A stretch of DNA of 64,000 bases from an uncultured Tenacibaculum sp. (GTDB taxonomy: Bacteria > Bacteroidota > Bacteroidia > Flavobacteriales > Flavobacteriaceae). Made by a program: the position numbers and the translations under genes. Each line of letters starts with the position of its first letter. The stretch's first letter is position 1. The DNA lies in contig NZ_CANLTU010000002.1 of the NCBI RefSeq assembly GCF_947494125.1, positions 558,001-622,000 of the forward strand, read 5' to 3'. The notes beneath the pieces were generated by a model. It was not told the DNA's origin. It did no database searches and worked only from the letters and a program-made list of their open reading frames with translations. Shown in pieces: positions 18,529 through 26,151 of the stretch.

Positions 18529-19323
18529 ATGTTAAAGAACACAAAAAAAATCAAATTAAACATTCAACGAACATTAATTTTATTATTCTCAATTTCTATA
18601 GTTTTAGTTAGTTGTAGTTCTGAAGATAACAACCTTAAAGAGACAGATACTTCTACTCTTAAATTTTCAAATGAAAACAGATCAGCTGGTTTAAGTAAAT
18701 TAAGCTATAAGAATATTTTAAATGATGCCTCTATTCTAAAAAAGATAACACATAATGCAATTGTTAGTACAGAAGGTATGACTTTCAAGGACCAAAAAGC
18801 CGTAAGAAATTATGTTGTAAACTATATGGAAAGAAATAATACTATTAATTATTTGGATTTCAATTACTTAAAAGTAACGCCGCCAAGTAATTTTGACTTT
18901 AGAGATTATGGTTTTTCTGAAAAGGTAGCTAGATATTTTGAAAGAATCGTAAATCTAAATGAAAAAGCAGATTATGAAGGTATGGTTAAATTGCTTGATA
19001 CTTATAAAATAGATTTAAATAGCGATAATAATTTATACGCTTTAAGTGGTATTTTCGCAACTATAGAAGTATATAAGTCTGAGCTTTTAGGGCAAACTTC
19101 ACCAAATGCAAGGATTGGAGATTGTCCACCTACAGGATCACAAATAGCTGGTGGTGCTATCTCAGGAGCAATTGGTGGAGCTATTACTGGGGCAACTTGG
19201 GGGTCTTTTTTAGGTCCAGCAGGAACGCTATTAGGTGGTTTAGGAGGAGCTATTGTTGGTTCATTAACCAGTAGTATAATTTCGATAGGAGTTGGTTCAA
19301 TACTTAATGGAGATGATTGCTAG
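18529..19323 (+). CDS. Lipoprotein with C-terminal glycine-zipper hydrophobic domain
   Basis: 264 residues. A rather long SPII signal peptide is followed by lipobox LVSC (Cys near residue 29). A polar, Asn/Lys-rich helical region runs to about 200, then a Gly/Ala-rich hydrophobic tail of about 60 residues (from SQIAGGAISGAIGG) bounded by Cys residues (GDC before it, DDC at the very end). The tail resembles glycine-zipper segments of pore-forming bacteriocins and of membrane-inserting lipoproteins. No immunity or transport gene is adjacent. Function unknown; toxin-like or membrane-stabilising roles are both possible. Transcribed alone, with a strong terminator behind it. Confidence 0.8.
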   Translation: MLKNTKKIKLNIQRTLILLFSISIVLVSCSSEDNNLKETDTSTLKFSNENRSAGLSKLSYKNILNDASILKKITHNAIVSTEGMTFKDQKAVRNYVVNYMERNNTINYLDFNYLKVTPPSNFDFRDYGFSEKVARYFERIVNLNEKADYEGMVKLLDTYKIDLNSDNNLYALSGIFATIEVYKSELLGQTSPNARIGDCPPTGSQIAGGAISGAIGGAITGATWGSFLGPAGTLLGGLGGAIVGSLTSSIISIGVGSILNGDDC

Positions 19324-19358
19324 TTATAAATAAGAAATAATATTTGATTCACTAATAA

Positions 19359-19402
19359 TAAAACAAACGAGGGCTGTTAATTAACAGCCCTCGTTTGTTT
19401 TA
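19359..19402. terminator. Perfect 44-bp palindrome, intrinsic terminator
   Basis: Each arm is 22 bases with no unpaired loop in the DNA; the GC-rich core is GAGGGCTGTT/AACAGCCCTC and T residues follow. It lies 36 bp after the stop of the glycine-zipper lipoprotein. In RNA the centre would form a short loop. Confidence 0.85.
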
Positions 19403-19500
19403 AACTTTTATTAAATAACAATAGAAACCTAGAAAATATATATGAAAGGTTTAGTATCTATAAAGTTTGTACATTTACTTCTATAAAATATTATCTCAAC

Positions 19501-19650
19501 CAAAAAAATAAAGAAAAAGCATCCCTACTTATTTATATTATTGGATTAGTATTATCATTTTACGCTCCATAGCTAGCAGTTGCTTGTTATGTAGTTGTAG
19601 CTTTGATTTGGCTAGTTCCGAATAAAAAAATAGAAAACACTATAGGGTAA
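19501..19650 (+). pseudogene. Decayed C-terminal fragment of a DUF1211 (TMEM175-type) membrane protein
   Basis: Translating codons from 19501 gives a fragment ASLLIYIIGLVLSFYAP, then a TAG at 19570-19572, then LAVACYVVVALIWLVPNKKI and a TAA at 19648. This matches the last two membrane helices and the closing (W)(L/F)(I/V)P motif of DUF1211/TMEM175 potassium-channel-like proteins. A Trp codon (TGG to TAG) sits where the family usually has Pro-Trp. The rest of the gene is absent, so this is a remnant ending one base before the AraC start region. Confidence 0.55.
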
Positions 19651-19651
19651 A

Positions 19652-20527
19652 ATGAAAAAAAAAGAACTTCCTAAATTACTTTTTAAAGAAGACTTAGAAT
19701 TGATAGGATTTGAAATTTTAACAATGAAAGGTTTTTACGAAAAGTATAATGCAGCATTTTTAACGCCACCAAAAGTTTTAAAATTTTATGAAATCCTTTT
19801 TATAGAAGAAGGAGAAGGGGCACATTATATTGATTTTGAAACCTACAATTTTAAAAAAGGTAGTATTTTATTTGTAGGTAAAAATCAGGTACATTCATGG
19901 CAAAAACATAGAAGTAGTAAAGGATATATTATTCTTTTTACAGAAAACTTCTTGTATAAAAACCAACTACAATTTAACGAGCTAACGTATAGCTATCCAT
20001 ATAATACAGCATTGTATAGCCCAATAACTACTATTAGTAAAAAACATTATAATACTTTTTTATCTTTAATTGAACTGATTAATGAAGAGTATAAAAATAT
20101 AACCTATCAGGTTCAACAAGAGGTATTACAAACATTATTAAGAACCTTAATTTTAAAAGTAAAATCTAAATTACAGCCTGTAGCACCTGTTGATAATAAA
20201 AAGAAGGAGTTATTTATTGAATTTCAAAAAGCATTAGATCAACATATATTTCATACTAGAAATGCGATTGATTATATACAAATGTTAGGCTGCTCTAGCC
20301 ATCAACTTACTAAAGTAGTTAAGAGGTTTACTAATAAATCGGTTAAAGTATTTATTGATTCAATACTCATATTACATGCAAAAAGGCTTCTTGCAGAGAA
20401 TCAAAACAATGTAAATGAGGTATCCTATCTTATAGGTTTTAATGAAACGACTAATTTTATTAAGTTTTTTAAGAAGCATACTAACCAAACTCCAAGTCAA
20501 TTTAAAAGAATTATTACAAAGCAGTAA
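19652..20527 (+). CDS. AraC-family transcriptional regulator with cupin-like sensor domain
   Basis: 291 residues. The N-terminal domain (about 20-140) looks like an AraC_binding cupin (FKKGSILFVGKNQVHSW). The C-terminal double HTH (about 195-290) ends HTNQTPSQFKR. Soluble, unlike the two membrane-anchored AraC proteins earlier in the window. The 3' end of this gene and the promoter region after it are duplicated about 465 bp downstream (see repeat features). It probably controls the SnoaL/radical-SAM cluster that follows. Confidence 0.9.
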   Translation: MKKKELPKLLFKEDLELIGFEILTMKGFYEKYNAAFLTPPKVLKFYEILFIEEGEGAHYIDFETYNFKKGSILFVGKNQVHSWQKHRSSKGYIILFTENFLYKNQLQFNELTYSYPYNTALYSPITTISKKHYNTFLSLIELINEEYKNITYQVQQEVLQTLLRTLILKVKSKLQPVAPVDNKKKELFIEFQKALDQHIFHTRNAIDYIQMLGCSSHQLTKVVKRFTNKSVKVFIDSILILHAKRLLAENQNNVNEVSYLIGFNETTNFIKFFKKHTNQTPSQFKRIITKQ

Positions 20528-20615
20528 AATGTTTTGAGATTTACCATTATTTGATTTTTTTAAGAAAAATTCACCTTTTATAGGAGCTGAAGCGATTCTA
20601 ATTTTGTATTGAATA
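20511..20615. repeat. Duplicated AraC 3' end plus promoter region, copy 1
   Basis: This segment covers the last codons of the AraC gene and the spacer with the promoter box TAATTTTG. It recurs at 20976-21080. A 26-bp core (20529-20554) is exactly identical to 20994-21019, and similarity continues less perfectly through TTCACCTTT to the -7 box. The two copies bracket the truncated SnoaL lipoprotein gene. Confidence 0.75.
20599..20606 (+). promoter_or_regulatory. Bacteroidota -7 box (TAATTTTG) before the truncated SnoaL lipoprotein
   Basis: Matches TAnnTTTG and lies 25 bp upstream of the ATG at 20632. The same box occurs at 21064-21071, 24 bp before the radical SAM gene, inside the second copy of the duplicated segment. 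Confidence 0.5.
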
Positions 20616-20631
20616 AAAACAAAACAATAAT

Positions 20632-20976
20632 ATGAAAAAATCAAAATTAATTTTAGCAGGATTATTTATCGCATTTATAATGTTTGTTACAGCGTGTAGT
20701 AATAATGATGGAACAATAGCACCAACCAATATAGAAAAGGCTACAGCTATTTTACAATCTATACAAACAGGAAATGTTACCGCAATGCAAAATTATGTAA
20801 ACCAAACTAGCTATACGCAGCACAATTTATCATTCCCAGATGGCATTGCTTCAGTAATAGGAGCCATTCAATCTGGCGAATTAAATGGAACTACGGTGAA
20901 TACAATTCGTAGTTTTGAAGATGGAAATATAGTTAGTTTTAAAAGGTTAAAGAGAACTATTATATTGTTAAAATAG
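20632..20976 (+). pseudogene. Truncated SnoaL-like lipoprotein fused to an AraC 3' remnant
   Basis: 114 residues. Lipobox VTAC (C22) is followed by half a SnoaL/NTF2-like fold with the YTQHN motif also seen in the two downstream SnoaL proteins. Homology stops after RSFEDGNIV, about two strands short of a full domain; the tail SFKRLKRTIILLK is unlike SnoaL. DNA just past the break matches the 3' end of the AraC gene at 20511-20527. The simplest reading is a deletion that joined the 5' half of a SnoaL lipoprotein gene to the end of a lost AraC copy. A short product may still be made. Confidence 0.6.
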
Positions 20977-21080
20977 TATTACAAAACAGTAATATGTTTT
21001 GAGATTTACCATTATTTGAGAATTCTCGAAATAATTCACCTTTCACAAAATTAAACCAGACTTTAATTTTGAGGTATAAA
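20976..21080. repeat. Duplicated AraC 3' end plus promoter region, copy 2
   Basis: Second copy of the segment at 20511-20615. Codons ITKQ-stop of an AraC end can be read at 20978-20992, and the 26-bp identical core is at 20994-21019. It supplies the -7 box TAATTTTG at 21064-21071 for the radical SAM gene. It therefore looks like the former junction between an AraC regulator gene and its target. Confidence 0.75.
21064..21071 (+). promoter_or_regulatory. Bacteroidota -7 box (TAATTTTG) before the radical SAM gene
   Basis: Same sequence and nearly the same distance to its ATG as the box at 20599-20606. It is probably the promoter for the 21096-22786 operon. Confidence 0.5.
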
Positions 21081-21095
21081 TAACGCAGAAAGTTT

Positions 21096-21965
21096 ATGCC
21101 TTTTAAAATCAAAGAAATAGCCGCGAAATCTATTATAGGAACCACGCAAGTTCCTAGTGCAGATTATGTAATAAATCCATATACAGGATGTCAATTTGCA
21201 TGTATGTATTGCTTTGCCAGTTTTATGGGACGTTTTGTTGGAGAAACCACTAATAATTGGGGAAAGTATGTATATGTAAAAACAAACGCAATTGAATTGA
21301 TGGAAAAGGATATTCAACGCTTAATGAAAAAGAATCCGCATCCAAAAATTGCAATGAGTACAGTAACTGACCCTTATCAAGGAGTTGAAAAACAATACCG
21401 ATTAACCCGAGGCATTTTAGAAGTCTTTGTAAAGTATCAGTATCAAGGTAGAGTAGGGCTTTTAACAAAATCGCCAATGATATTAGACGATTTAGAGCTG
21501 TTGAAGAAAATTCCAAACCTAGAAGTTGGAATGTCTATTACCACAACCGATGATCAACTAAGTCGATTTTTAGAAGTGAAAGCCCCCTTGGCTAGTGCTA
21601 GGTTACGGACGTTAAAAAAGTTGAATAAAGCAGGCATAAAAACCTATGTTTTTATTGGTCCTTTTTTACCTCACATGAAATTAAAACCTGAATTGATTGA
21701 CAACTTATTTTCAGAGATAAAAGCGGCTGGAACCAATGATGTGAAAATTGAATATTTAAATCTTCCAAAATATGTTCGACCAAAAATGAACAAGCTATTA
21801 AAAGAAGAAAGCAAGGAAATTCAAGAGGTATATACAACATCTCAACTTAAAAAATATAGAGAACAAATAGCACCAATCTTGCGGAATAACCTTTTAAAAC
21901 ACGGTTTAAAATTAAAGTTTGATGAAATAATTCATCATATAACCGCTAAAAATTTAGTAGAATGA
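21096..21965 (+). CDS. Radical SAM protein of the spore-photoproduct-lyase (SplB) superfamily
   Basis: 289 residues. It carries the radical SAM cluster motif CxxxCxxC at C32, C36 and C39 (GCQFACMYCF), preceded by NPYTG as in the COG1533 SPL-like DNA-repair photolyase-type family. It would bind a 4Fe-4S cluster and cleave S-adenosylmethionine; the substrate is not known and these proteins are often not true SP lyases. Its stop overlaps the next start as ATGA. It is the first gene of a likely operon with the MoaF-like and DUF1622 genes. Confidence 0.9.
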   Translation: MPFKIKEIAAKSIIGTTQVPSADYVINPYTGCQFACMYCFASFMGRFVGETTNNWGKYVYVKTNAIELMEKDIQRLMKKNPHPKIAMSTVTDPYQGVEKQYRLTRGILEVFVKYQYQGRVGLLTKSPMILDDLELLKKIPNLEVGMSITTTDDQLSRFLEVKAPLASARLRTLKKLNKAGIKTYVFIGPFLPHMKLKPELIDNLFSEIKAAGTNDVKIEYLNLPKYVRPKMNKLLKEESKEIQEVYTTSQLKKYREQIAPILRNNLLKHGLKLKFDEIIHHITAKNLVE

Positions 21966-22426
21966 ACAAGGTAAAAAAAATTGCAATATTAATGGTAACT
22001 ACGGCTAATATACACTTTAGTATGGCACAAGAAAAACCAACAAGTGCTTCTTTAGAACAAGTAAAAAAAGAAGCAGAAGCAAAGCGTCCAGAGCAGCTAT
22101 TAAATGGAACTTCTATGAAGTATTACTATCAAAATGGTGGAGGAATTCATATAGAATTCTATAACGGAATGCTTAAATATAAATGGATTGTAGGTCCAAG
22201 AAAAGGGAATGGAAATAAAGAGTTGCCTTATAGCTCTCGTAAAATTGGCGAGAAGCTATATATCGTAAGTTGGTTAGAAGCATCGCATCCAGATTATACA
22301 ACCTTAATTTTCAATTTTAATAATAATGTGATGTATTCTTCAGGAATATTCCGCTTTGGAACTAAAGACCAATTCACACGATTTGATGGAGGAATTATTG
22401 AAGATTTAATCTTAGTAGAAAAATAA
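21962..22426 (+). CDS. Secreted MoaF-related / lipocalin-like small protein
   Basis: 154 residues. An N-terminal signal peptide (MNKVKKIAILMVTTANIHFS, cleaved near MAQ) precedes a beta-rich domain. The pattern YYYQNGGGIHIEFYNGMLKYKWI...SWLEASHPDYTTLIFNF resembles the MoaF-related / phenolic-acid-decarboxylase-like calycin fold. That fold is inferred from pattern only. It overlaps the radical SAM gene by 4 bp, so synthesis is coupled. Ligand or reaction unknown. Confidence 0.65.
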   Translation: MNKVKKIAILMVTTANIHFSMAQEKPTSASLEQVKKEAEAKRPEQLLNGTSMKYYYQNGGGIHIEFYNGMLKYKWIVGPRKGNGNKELPYSSRKIGEKLYIVSWLEASHPDYTTLIFNFNNNVMYSSGIFRFGTKDQFTRFDGGIIEDLILVEK

Positions 22427-22435
22427 TGATGAAGA

Positions 22436-22786
22436 ATGGAAGGGCTAAATATGTACATAAACTGTATTACCAAAACCATTGAGTTTATAGGCGTTTTGGT
22501 TATTTTTTTCGGCACTGTGTATTCAATAGCTAGGTTTTTAATTTCTCTAAAAAGGAACAATAAAACAGCTTATACAAGCTTAAGACAATCCTTAGGCAAA
22601 TCAATTCTTTTAGGATTAGAAATTTTAATAGCCGCAGATATTATGGAAACAGTTACTACAGCTCCAACGCTCAAATCAGCAGCTGTATTGGGGCTAATCG
22701 TTTTTATCAGAACTTTTATGAGCATGTCTTTAGAAGTAGAATTGGAAGGAAGATTTCCCTGGCAAAAAACAAATAACAACAAATAA
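22436..22786 (+). CDS. DUF1622 integral membrane protein
   Basis: 116 residues with three hydrophobic segments (about 12-34, 52-68, 78-96). It ends in the family pattern FMSMSLEVELEGRFPWQ. DUF1622 proteins are small inner-membrane proteins of unknown function. It follows the MoaF-like gene by 9 bp, so all three genes are probably one transcript. An internal Met at 22451 could also be the start. Confidence 0.85.
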   Translation: MEGLNMYINCITKTIEFIGVLVIFFGTVYSIARFLISLKRNNKTAYTSLRQSLGKSILLGLEILIAADIMETVTTAPTLKSAAVLGLIVFIRTFMSMSLEVELEGRFPWQKTNNNK

Positions 22787-22815
22787 TTTAATAGCAATAA
22801 TTAAAAACAAATAGC

Positions 22816-23583
22816 ATGAATTTAACAAACAGAGAAAAGGCAGTTGCTTTATTAAACAGTATTCAAACAGGTGCAACAGAACCTGCAAGCTATGTAAATC
22901 CGACTAAATATATTCAGCACAATTTGTCTGTAGCTGACGGATTAGCAGGATTTGGAGCCGTTTTACAAAATGCTCCAGAAGGCGGATTCAAAGTAAAAGT
23001 AGTAAGAGCTTTTGAGGATGGTGATTTTGTATTTTGCCATTCAGAATATGACTTTTTCGGACCTAAAGTGGGCATTGATGTCTTTAGATTTGAAGATGGG
23101 CTTATTGTAGAACATTGGGATAATTTAGATGAACTAGCAGCAAGTCCAAATCCAAGTGGACGTACCCAACTCGATGGTGAAACTGTAATTAGAGATCTAG
23201 ATAAAACGGCTGTCAATAAAGCTTTTGCAAAAGACTTTATTGCAACCATACTTGTTGGTGGTGAATTTGATAAAATTCAAAACTATTTTAATGGCAACAA
23301 CTATATACAGCACAATCCTGTAATAGCTGATGGAATTGATGGTTTACAAGCAGCACTAAAACATATGGCTGAAAACAATATTCACATGGTGTATGAAAAA
23401 ATACATTATGTACACGGTGAGGGGAATTATGCTTTGGTAATGTCTGAAGGAAATCTTTCTGGAATTGCCTATGCCTATTTTGATTTATTAAGAATTAAAG
23501 ATTTTAAAATTGCAGAACATTGGGGAGTTATGGCACCAATTCTTCCAAAACCGGAAAGGAAAAATAACAATGGTAAATTTTAA
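22816..23583 (+). CDS. Two-domain SnoaL-like (NTF2-fold) protein
   Basis: 255 residues made of two tandem SnoaL halves (about 8-115 and 135-250). Each has a YIQHN motif and an EHWD/EHWG motif (IVEHWDN, IAEHWGV). No signal peptide, so it is cytoplasmic. The fold is shared with polyketide cyclases and stress-related NTF2-like proteins; the reaction is unknown. It is 29 bp after the DUF1622 gene and is closed by a terminator. The 20632 lipoprotein is a single truncated half from the same family. Confidence 0.85.
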   Translation: MNLTNREKAVALLNSIQTGATEPASYVNPTKYIQHNLSVADGLAGFGAVLQNAPEGGFKVKVVRAFEDGDFVFCHSEYDFFGPKVGIDVFRFEDGLIVEHWDNLDELAASPNPSGRTQLDGETVIRDLDKTAVNKAFAKDFIATILVGGEFDKIQNYFNGNNYIQHNPVIADGIDGLQAALKHMAENNIHMVYEKIHYVHGEGNYALVMSEGNLSGIAYAYFDLLRIKDFKIAEHWGVMAPILPKPERKNNNGKF

Positions 23584-23603
23584 ACTTTAAAGTACTGTAT
23601 GAG

Positions 23604-23635
23604 AAAACTCCTTAGGTTGATTAAGGAGTTTTTAG
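23604..23635 (+). terminator. Intrinsic terminator after the first SnoaL gene
   Basis: An 11-bp stem (AAAACTCCTTA with TAAGGAGTTTT) around a 7-base loop, 20 bp after the stop, followed by T residues. It separates or attenuates expression of the second SnoaL gene. Confidence 0.75.
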
Positions 23636-23662
23636 TATAGTGTACAATTAAATAATAGAATA

Positions 23663-24445
23663 ATGAGTACTAAAATACAAAATGCAAAGCGCCTTTATTT
23701 AGAAGGGATTCGCGACGGGAATATACAGGAAGCGCTTGACAAATATACCGGGGATAGCTATACACAACATTCTGCAGGAGTAGGTAATAATAAAGAAGGC
23801 TTTTTAAAGTTTTTTATTCCGTTTATAAAAAGAAATCCAGTACGAGACATTCAAATAATTCGTGCATTTGAAGATGGTCAATATGTGTTTGTACATGTAT
23901 ACCAAAGTTTAAATAATGGGGAAGCTAAATGGGTTACCGCAGATTTTTTTGATACAGATGCTGCTGATCGTATGATAGAGCATTGGGATGCTATTCAAGC
24001 TTATGAAGAGGATACGGTTTCTGGGCGTACTATGGTGGATGGTCCAACAGAAATTGAAGATCTAGACAAAACCGAAGCAAATAAAGAACACATTCGAAAA
24101 TTTGTTGATGAGATCCTTATTGGTAGAAATATAGAGAACATTACTAAATATGTTTCTACAGAACAATACGACCAACACAATCCTAAAATTGGCGATGGCA
24201 TAGAGGGATTACTAGAACATATTCAAAAAAATATAGCAAATAACATTAAGTCAGGGTATAAAAAATTACACTTGCTAGTGGGGCAAGGGAATTTTGTTTC
24301 AATTTTAAGCCATGTCATTGTGAATGATGTTGACTTTGCTTTTATTGATATATTCCGTTTAAAAGATGGATTAATAGTAGAGCATTGGGATGTTCAAGAA
24401 AAAATACTTCCAAAAAACCAATGGGAAAATTCTGGTAAATTTTAA
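23663..24445 (+). CDS. Two-domain SnoaL-like (NTF2-fold) protein, second copy
   Basis: 260 residues with the same tandem arrangement as 22816-23583. It has YTQHS in the first half, YDQHN in the second and an EHWD motif in each (MIEHWDA, IVEHWDV). Both end in a short GKF tail, so the pair arose by duplication, though now well diverged. Cytoplasmic; function unknown. It starts 27 bp after the terminator of the first copy and could be transcribed by read-through. Confidence 0.85.
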   Translation: MSTKIQNAKRLYLEGIRDGNIQEALDKYTGDSYTQHSAGVGNNKEGFLKFFIPFIKRNPVRDIQIIRAFEDGQYVFVHVYQSLNNGEAKWVTADFFDTDAADRMIEHWDAIQAYEEDTVSGRTMVDGPTEIEDLDKTEANKEHIRKFVDEILIGRNIENITKYVSTEQYDQHNPKIGDGIEGLLEHIQKNIANNIKSGYKKLHLLVGQGNFVSILSHVIVNDVDFAFIDIFRLKDGLIVEHWDVQEKILPKNQWENSGKF

Positions 24446-24570
24446 AACAAACCTCTAAAACAGGGATTGATACAACTATTTCTGACGTTTCTAATTCAGA
24501 AATACCCTAATTATTTTCTTCCTTTTATTATACTCTAGTTTGTACAACATTTTTTTAGGCAATTATTTGT

Positions 24571-24755
24571 TGTACAAACTTTTCGTGAAATTCTTGTACA
24601 AGCTTTTTTTAATTACTTTTTGGCTTGTACAAACTTTTCGTAAAATTTCTGTACAAGCTTTTTTCAATTGCTTTTAGGCTTGTACAAACTTTTCATAAAA
24701 TTTCTGTACAAGCTTTTTTCAATTACTTTTTGGTTTGTACAAACTTTTCGTGAAA
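24571..24755. repeat. 55-bp tandem hairpin array (about 3.4 units)
   Basis: Units start at 24571, 24626, 24681 and a partial unit at 24736, each exactly 55 bp apart. Every full unit can fold into a hairpin with arms GCTTGTACA/TGTACAAGC (24623-24631 with 24650-24658; 24678-24686 with 24705-24713; a slightly different left arm in unit 1), followed by a T-run. Each unit therefore looks like an intrinsic terminator, but the 8-bp palindrome TTGTACAA could also be a protein site. Located downstream of the SnoaL pair. Confidence 0.85.
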
Positions 24756-24816
24756 AAAATGGAACTCACTCTAATTATTGCTGAAAATTTTAGCTCGACT
24801 GTTTTTAAGGGATAAT

Positions 24817-24980
24817 CTGAGAATCGCGTATTTAAAAAATAATGAACCATTACACAGAATATTAAATTCTCATGAATGTTTAAAAATGAAGTTTTAGAGA
24901 TTCTAATAATATTGATTTTATAGAATTGAGAATATTTTGGGTATTTTCTATAGTGACTAATTTGTACTACCAAACAAACT
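24817..24980. repeat. Dispersed ~164-bp repeat, copy A
   Basis: Aligns almost without gaps with 38462-38626. Both begin CTGAGAAT, continue GCGTATTT, share AGAATATT and end with AAACAAACT/AAATAAACT; by eye roughly two thirds to three quarters of positions match. On the reverse strand a phrase like HYxKYP...FSxxxxK is recognisable in both, but both frames are short or broken. It is not part of any identified gene; it may be a mobile-element relic or a conserved noncoding element. Confidence 0.65.
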
Positions 24981-25054
24981 TATAAAGTATCAAATCAATA
25001 GAAATTAAAAGCATTCTAAAACGGATGCTTTATTTATATTTGAAAAAAAATATA

Positions 25055-25669
25055 ATGAAATTTATTGAATTAGATTGTAAGGAAGAGATTGAAAGACTTT
25101 TTAAAGAATTTAAAAATAACCAATCTGTAAATCTTGATTATTTTATAAAAAGTGAATACATTAAGATAAATGAGGATCCAGATATTCCTTTGTCAAGTAC
25201 ATATGATGAAAATTCTATTGAGAATATTGAAATTAAAAGAAAATTTGAAGAAGCGGCACATTTTTTAAGTTTATACAATTTAATTCAATTAAGTTACAGT
25301 CCTTCTAGTAGTACAGCAGAAAGAACTAATAAATTTTATGATGCTGCAATATTTAAAAGCTTTAAAGAATGGTTGAATTTTGTAAACGAAAAAGCACAAA
25401 GAGAATCTAGCTTATTGAAGTCTAATATAGCTTCTAATTATGTTACAGTGGCTTTTTCTATTTTAACATTCTGCGCTTTAACTATTCAAATCATTTTAAG
25501 CTATAATAACGACACTCCAAAAGAATTAGATAAACTTAATGGAAAATATAATGTTTTAATTGAGCATAATATTAAACAATTACAAGCTAATGATTCTTTA
25601 TTTGAATTCTTTAATACACAAATAGATTCTCTAAAACAAGAAATTAAAATACTCAAAGTAGCTAAATAA
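25055..25669 (+). CDS. Protein of unknown function with a central membrane helix and coiled-coil end
   Basis: 204 residues from the ATG at 25055; an in-frame ATG at 25025 would add ten residues but lies further from a usable leader. Residues 1-120 are acidic, soluble and helical. One membrane helix follows (about 137-158, VTVAFSILTFCALTIQIILS), then a ~45-residue coiled-coil-like tail. Type of anchoring and partner are unknown; no family recognised. It lies downstream of the repeat array and copy A of the dispersed repeat. Confidence 0.65.
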   Translation: MKFIELDCKEEIERLFKEFKNNQSVNLDYFIKSEYIKINEDPDIPLSSTYDENSIENIEIKRKFEEAAHFLSLYNLIQLSYSPSSSTAERTNKFYDAAIFKSFKEWLNFVNEKAQRESSLLKSNIASNYVTVAFSILTFCALTIQIILSYNNDTPKELDKLNGKYNVLIEHNIKQLQANDSLFEFFNTQIDSLKQEIKILKVAK

Positions 25670-25831
25670 TTTTCATTTTTTTCAATTTTATCGCAAGAAG
25701 GAATTTTGCTTTGGTAAAAGCGAAGTTTATACCTTAAATTTTAATATATTTTTTAATTGGCTATGGTTTTCCGCATATATTAATCAAACCACATATTTAC
25801 TTTTAATTTCTAATAGATAAATCAAAATATT

Positions 25832-25969
25832 ATGAAAATAATTGAAGCAATTAAACCAGGACCAAAACCTAAAAAGCAAGATGGTACTCTTGATAAAAGA
25901 AGAAGAGACAACAAGAATACGCCAGGTAATAAACCTTCATTAAAACCTAGTAAATCAACTAAGAATTAA
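25832..25969 (+). CDS. Possible 45-residue basic, Pro/Lys-rich small protein
   Basis: ATG at 25832 to TAA at 25967. The product has a short hydrophobic start (MKIIEAIKPGPKPKK) then a highly charged Lys/Arg/Asn-rich tail with several Pro (NKNTPGNKPSLKPSKSTKN). It is bounded by its own strong terminator 33 bp downstream. No family recognised. It could be translated or could be a noncoding transcript; coding potential is suggested mainly by the amino-acid pattern and the terminator. Confidence 0.45.
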   Translation: MKIIEAIKPGPKPKKQDGTLDKRRRDNKNTPGNKPSLKPSKSTKN

Positions 25970-26002
25970 TGATCTTTTTAAAACATTCTTTTTAATCCTT
26001 AA

Positions 26003-26047
26003 ATTTATTATTTTGGAATGTCTACCAGACATTCCAAAATAATAAAT
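26003..26047. terminator. Strong bidirectional terminator hairpin
   Basis: Two 21-base arms (26003-26023 and 26027-26047) are perfectly complementary around a 3-base ACC loop. The core is GGAATGTCT/AGACATTCC with A/T tracts at both ends. It closes the small plus-strand ORF at 25832 and can also serve the minus-strand deacetylase transcript. Confidence 0.85.
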
Positions 26048-26151
26048 ACTTAAATCAAAAAGATAACGTGAAATTCAATAATAAGCTTTTGAATGAAGCG
26101 AAGATAGGAGGAAAGTATAATATGTATAGAGTGATATTTATATGCAAAAAA

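Noticed and set aside
17653..19650. Stop-codon recoding (UAG as amino acid) because two genes have in-frame TAG
   Set aside because: Other intact genes in the window end at TAG (for example 18529-19323 and 33622-34008), so UAG is a normal stop. Mutations in decaying genes are simpler.
24571..24755. CRISPR array
   Set aside because: The repeat and 'spacer' parts are both conserved between units, there are only 3-4 units, the period is 55 bp and no cas genes are near. Tandem hairpins fit better.
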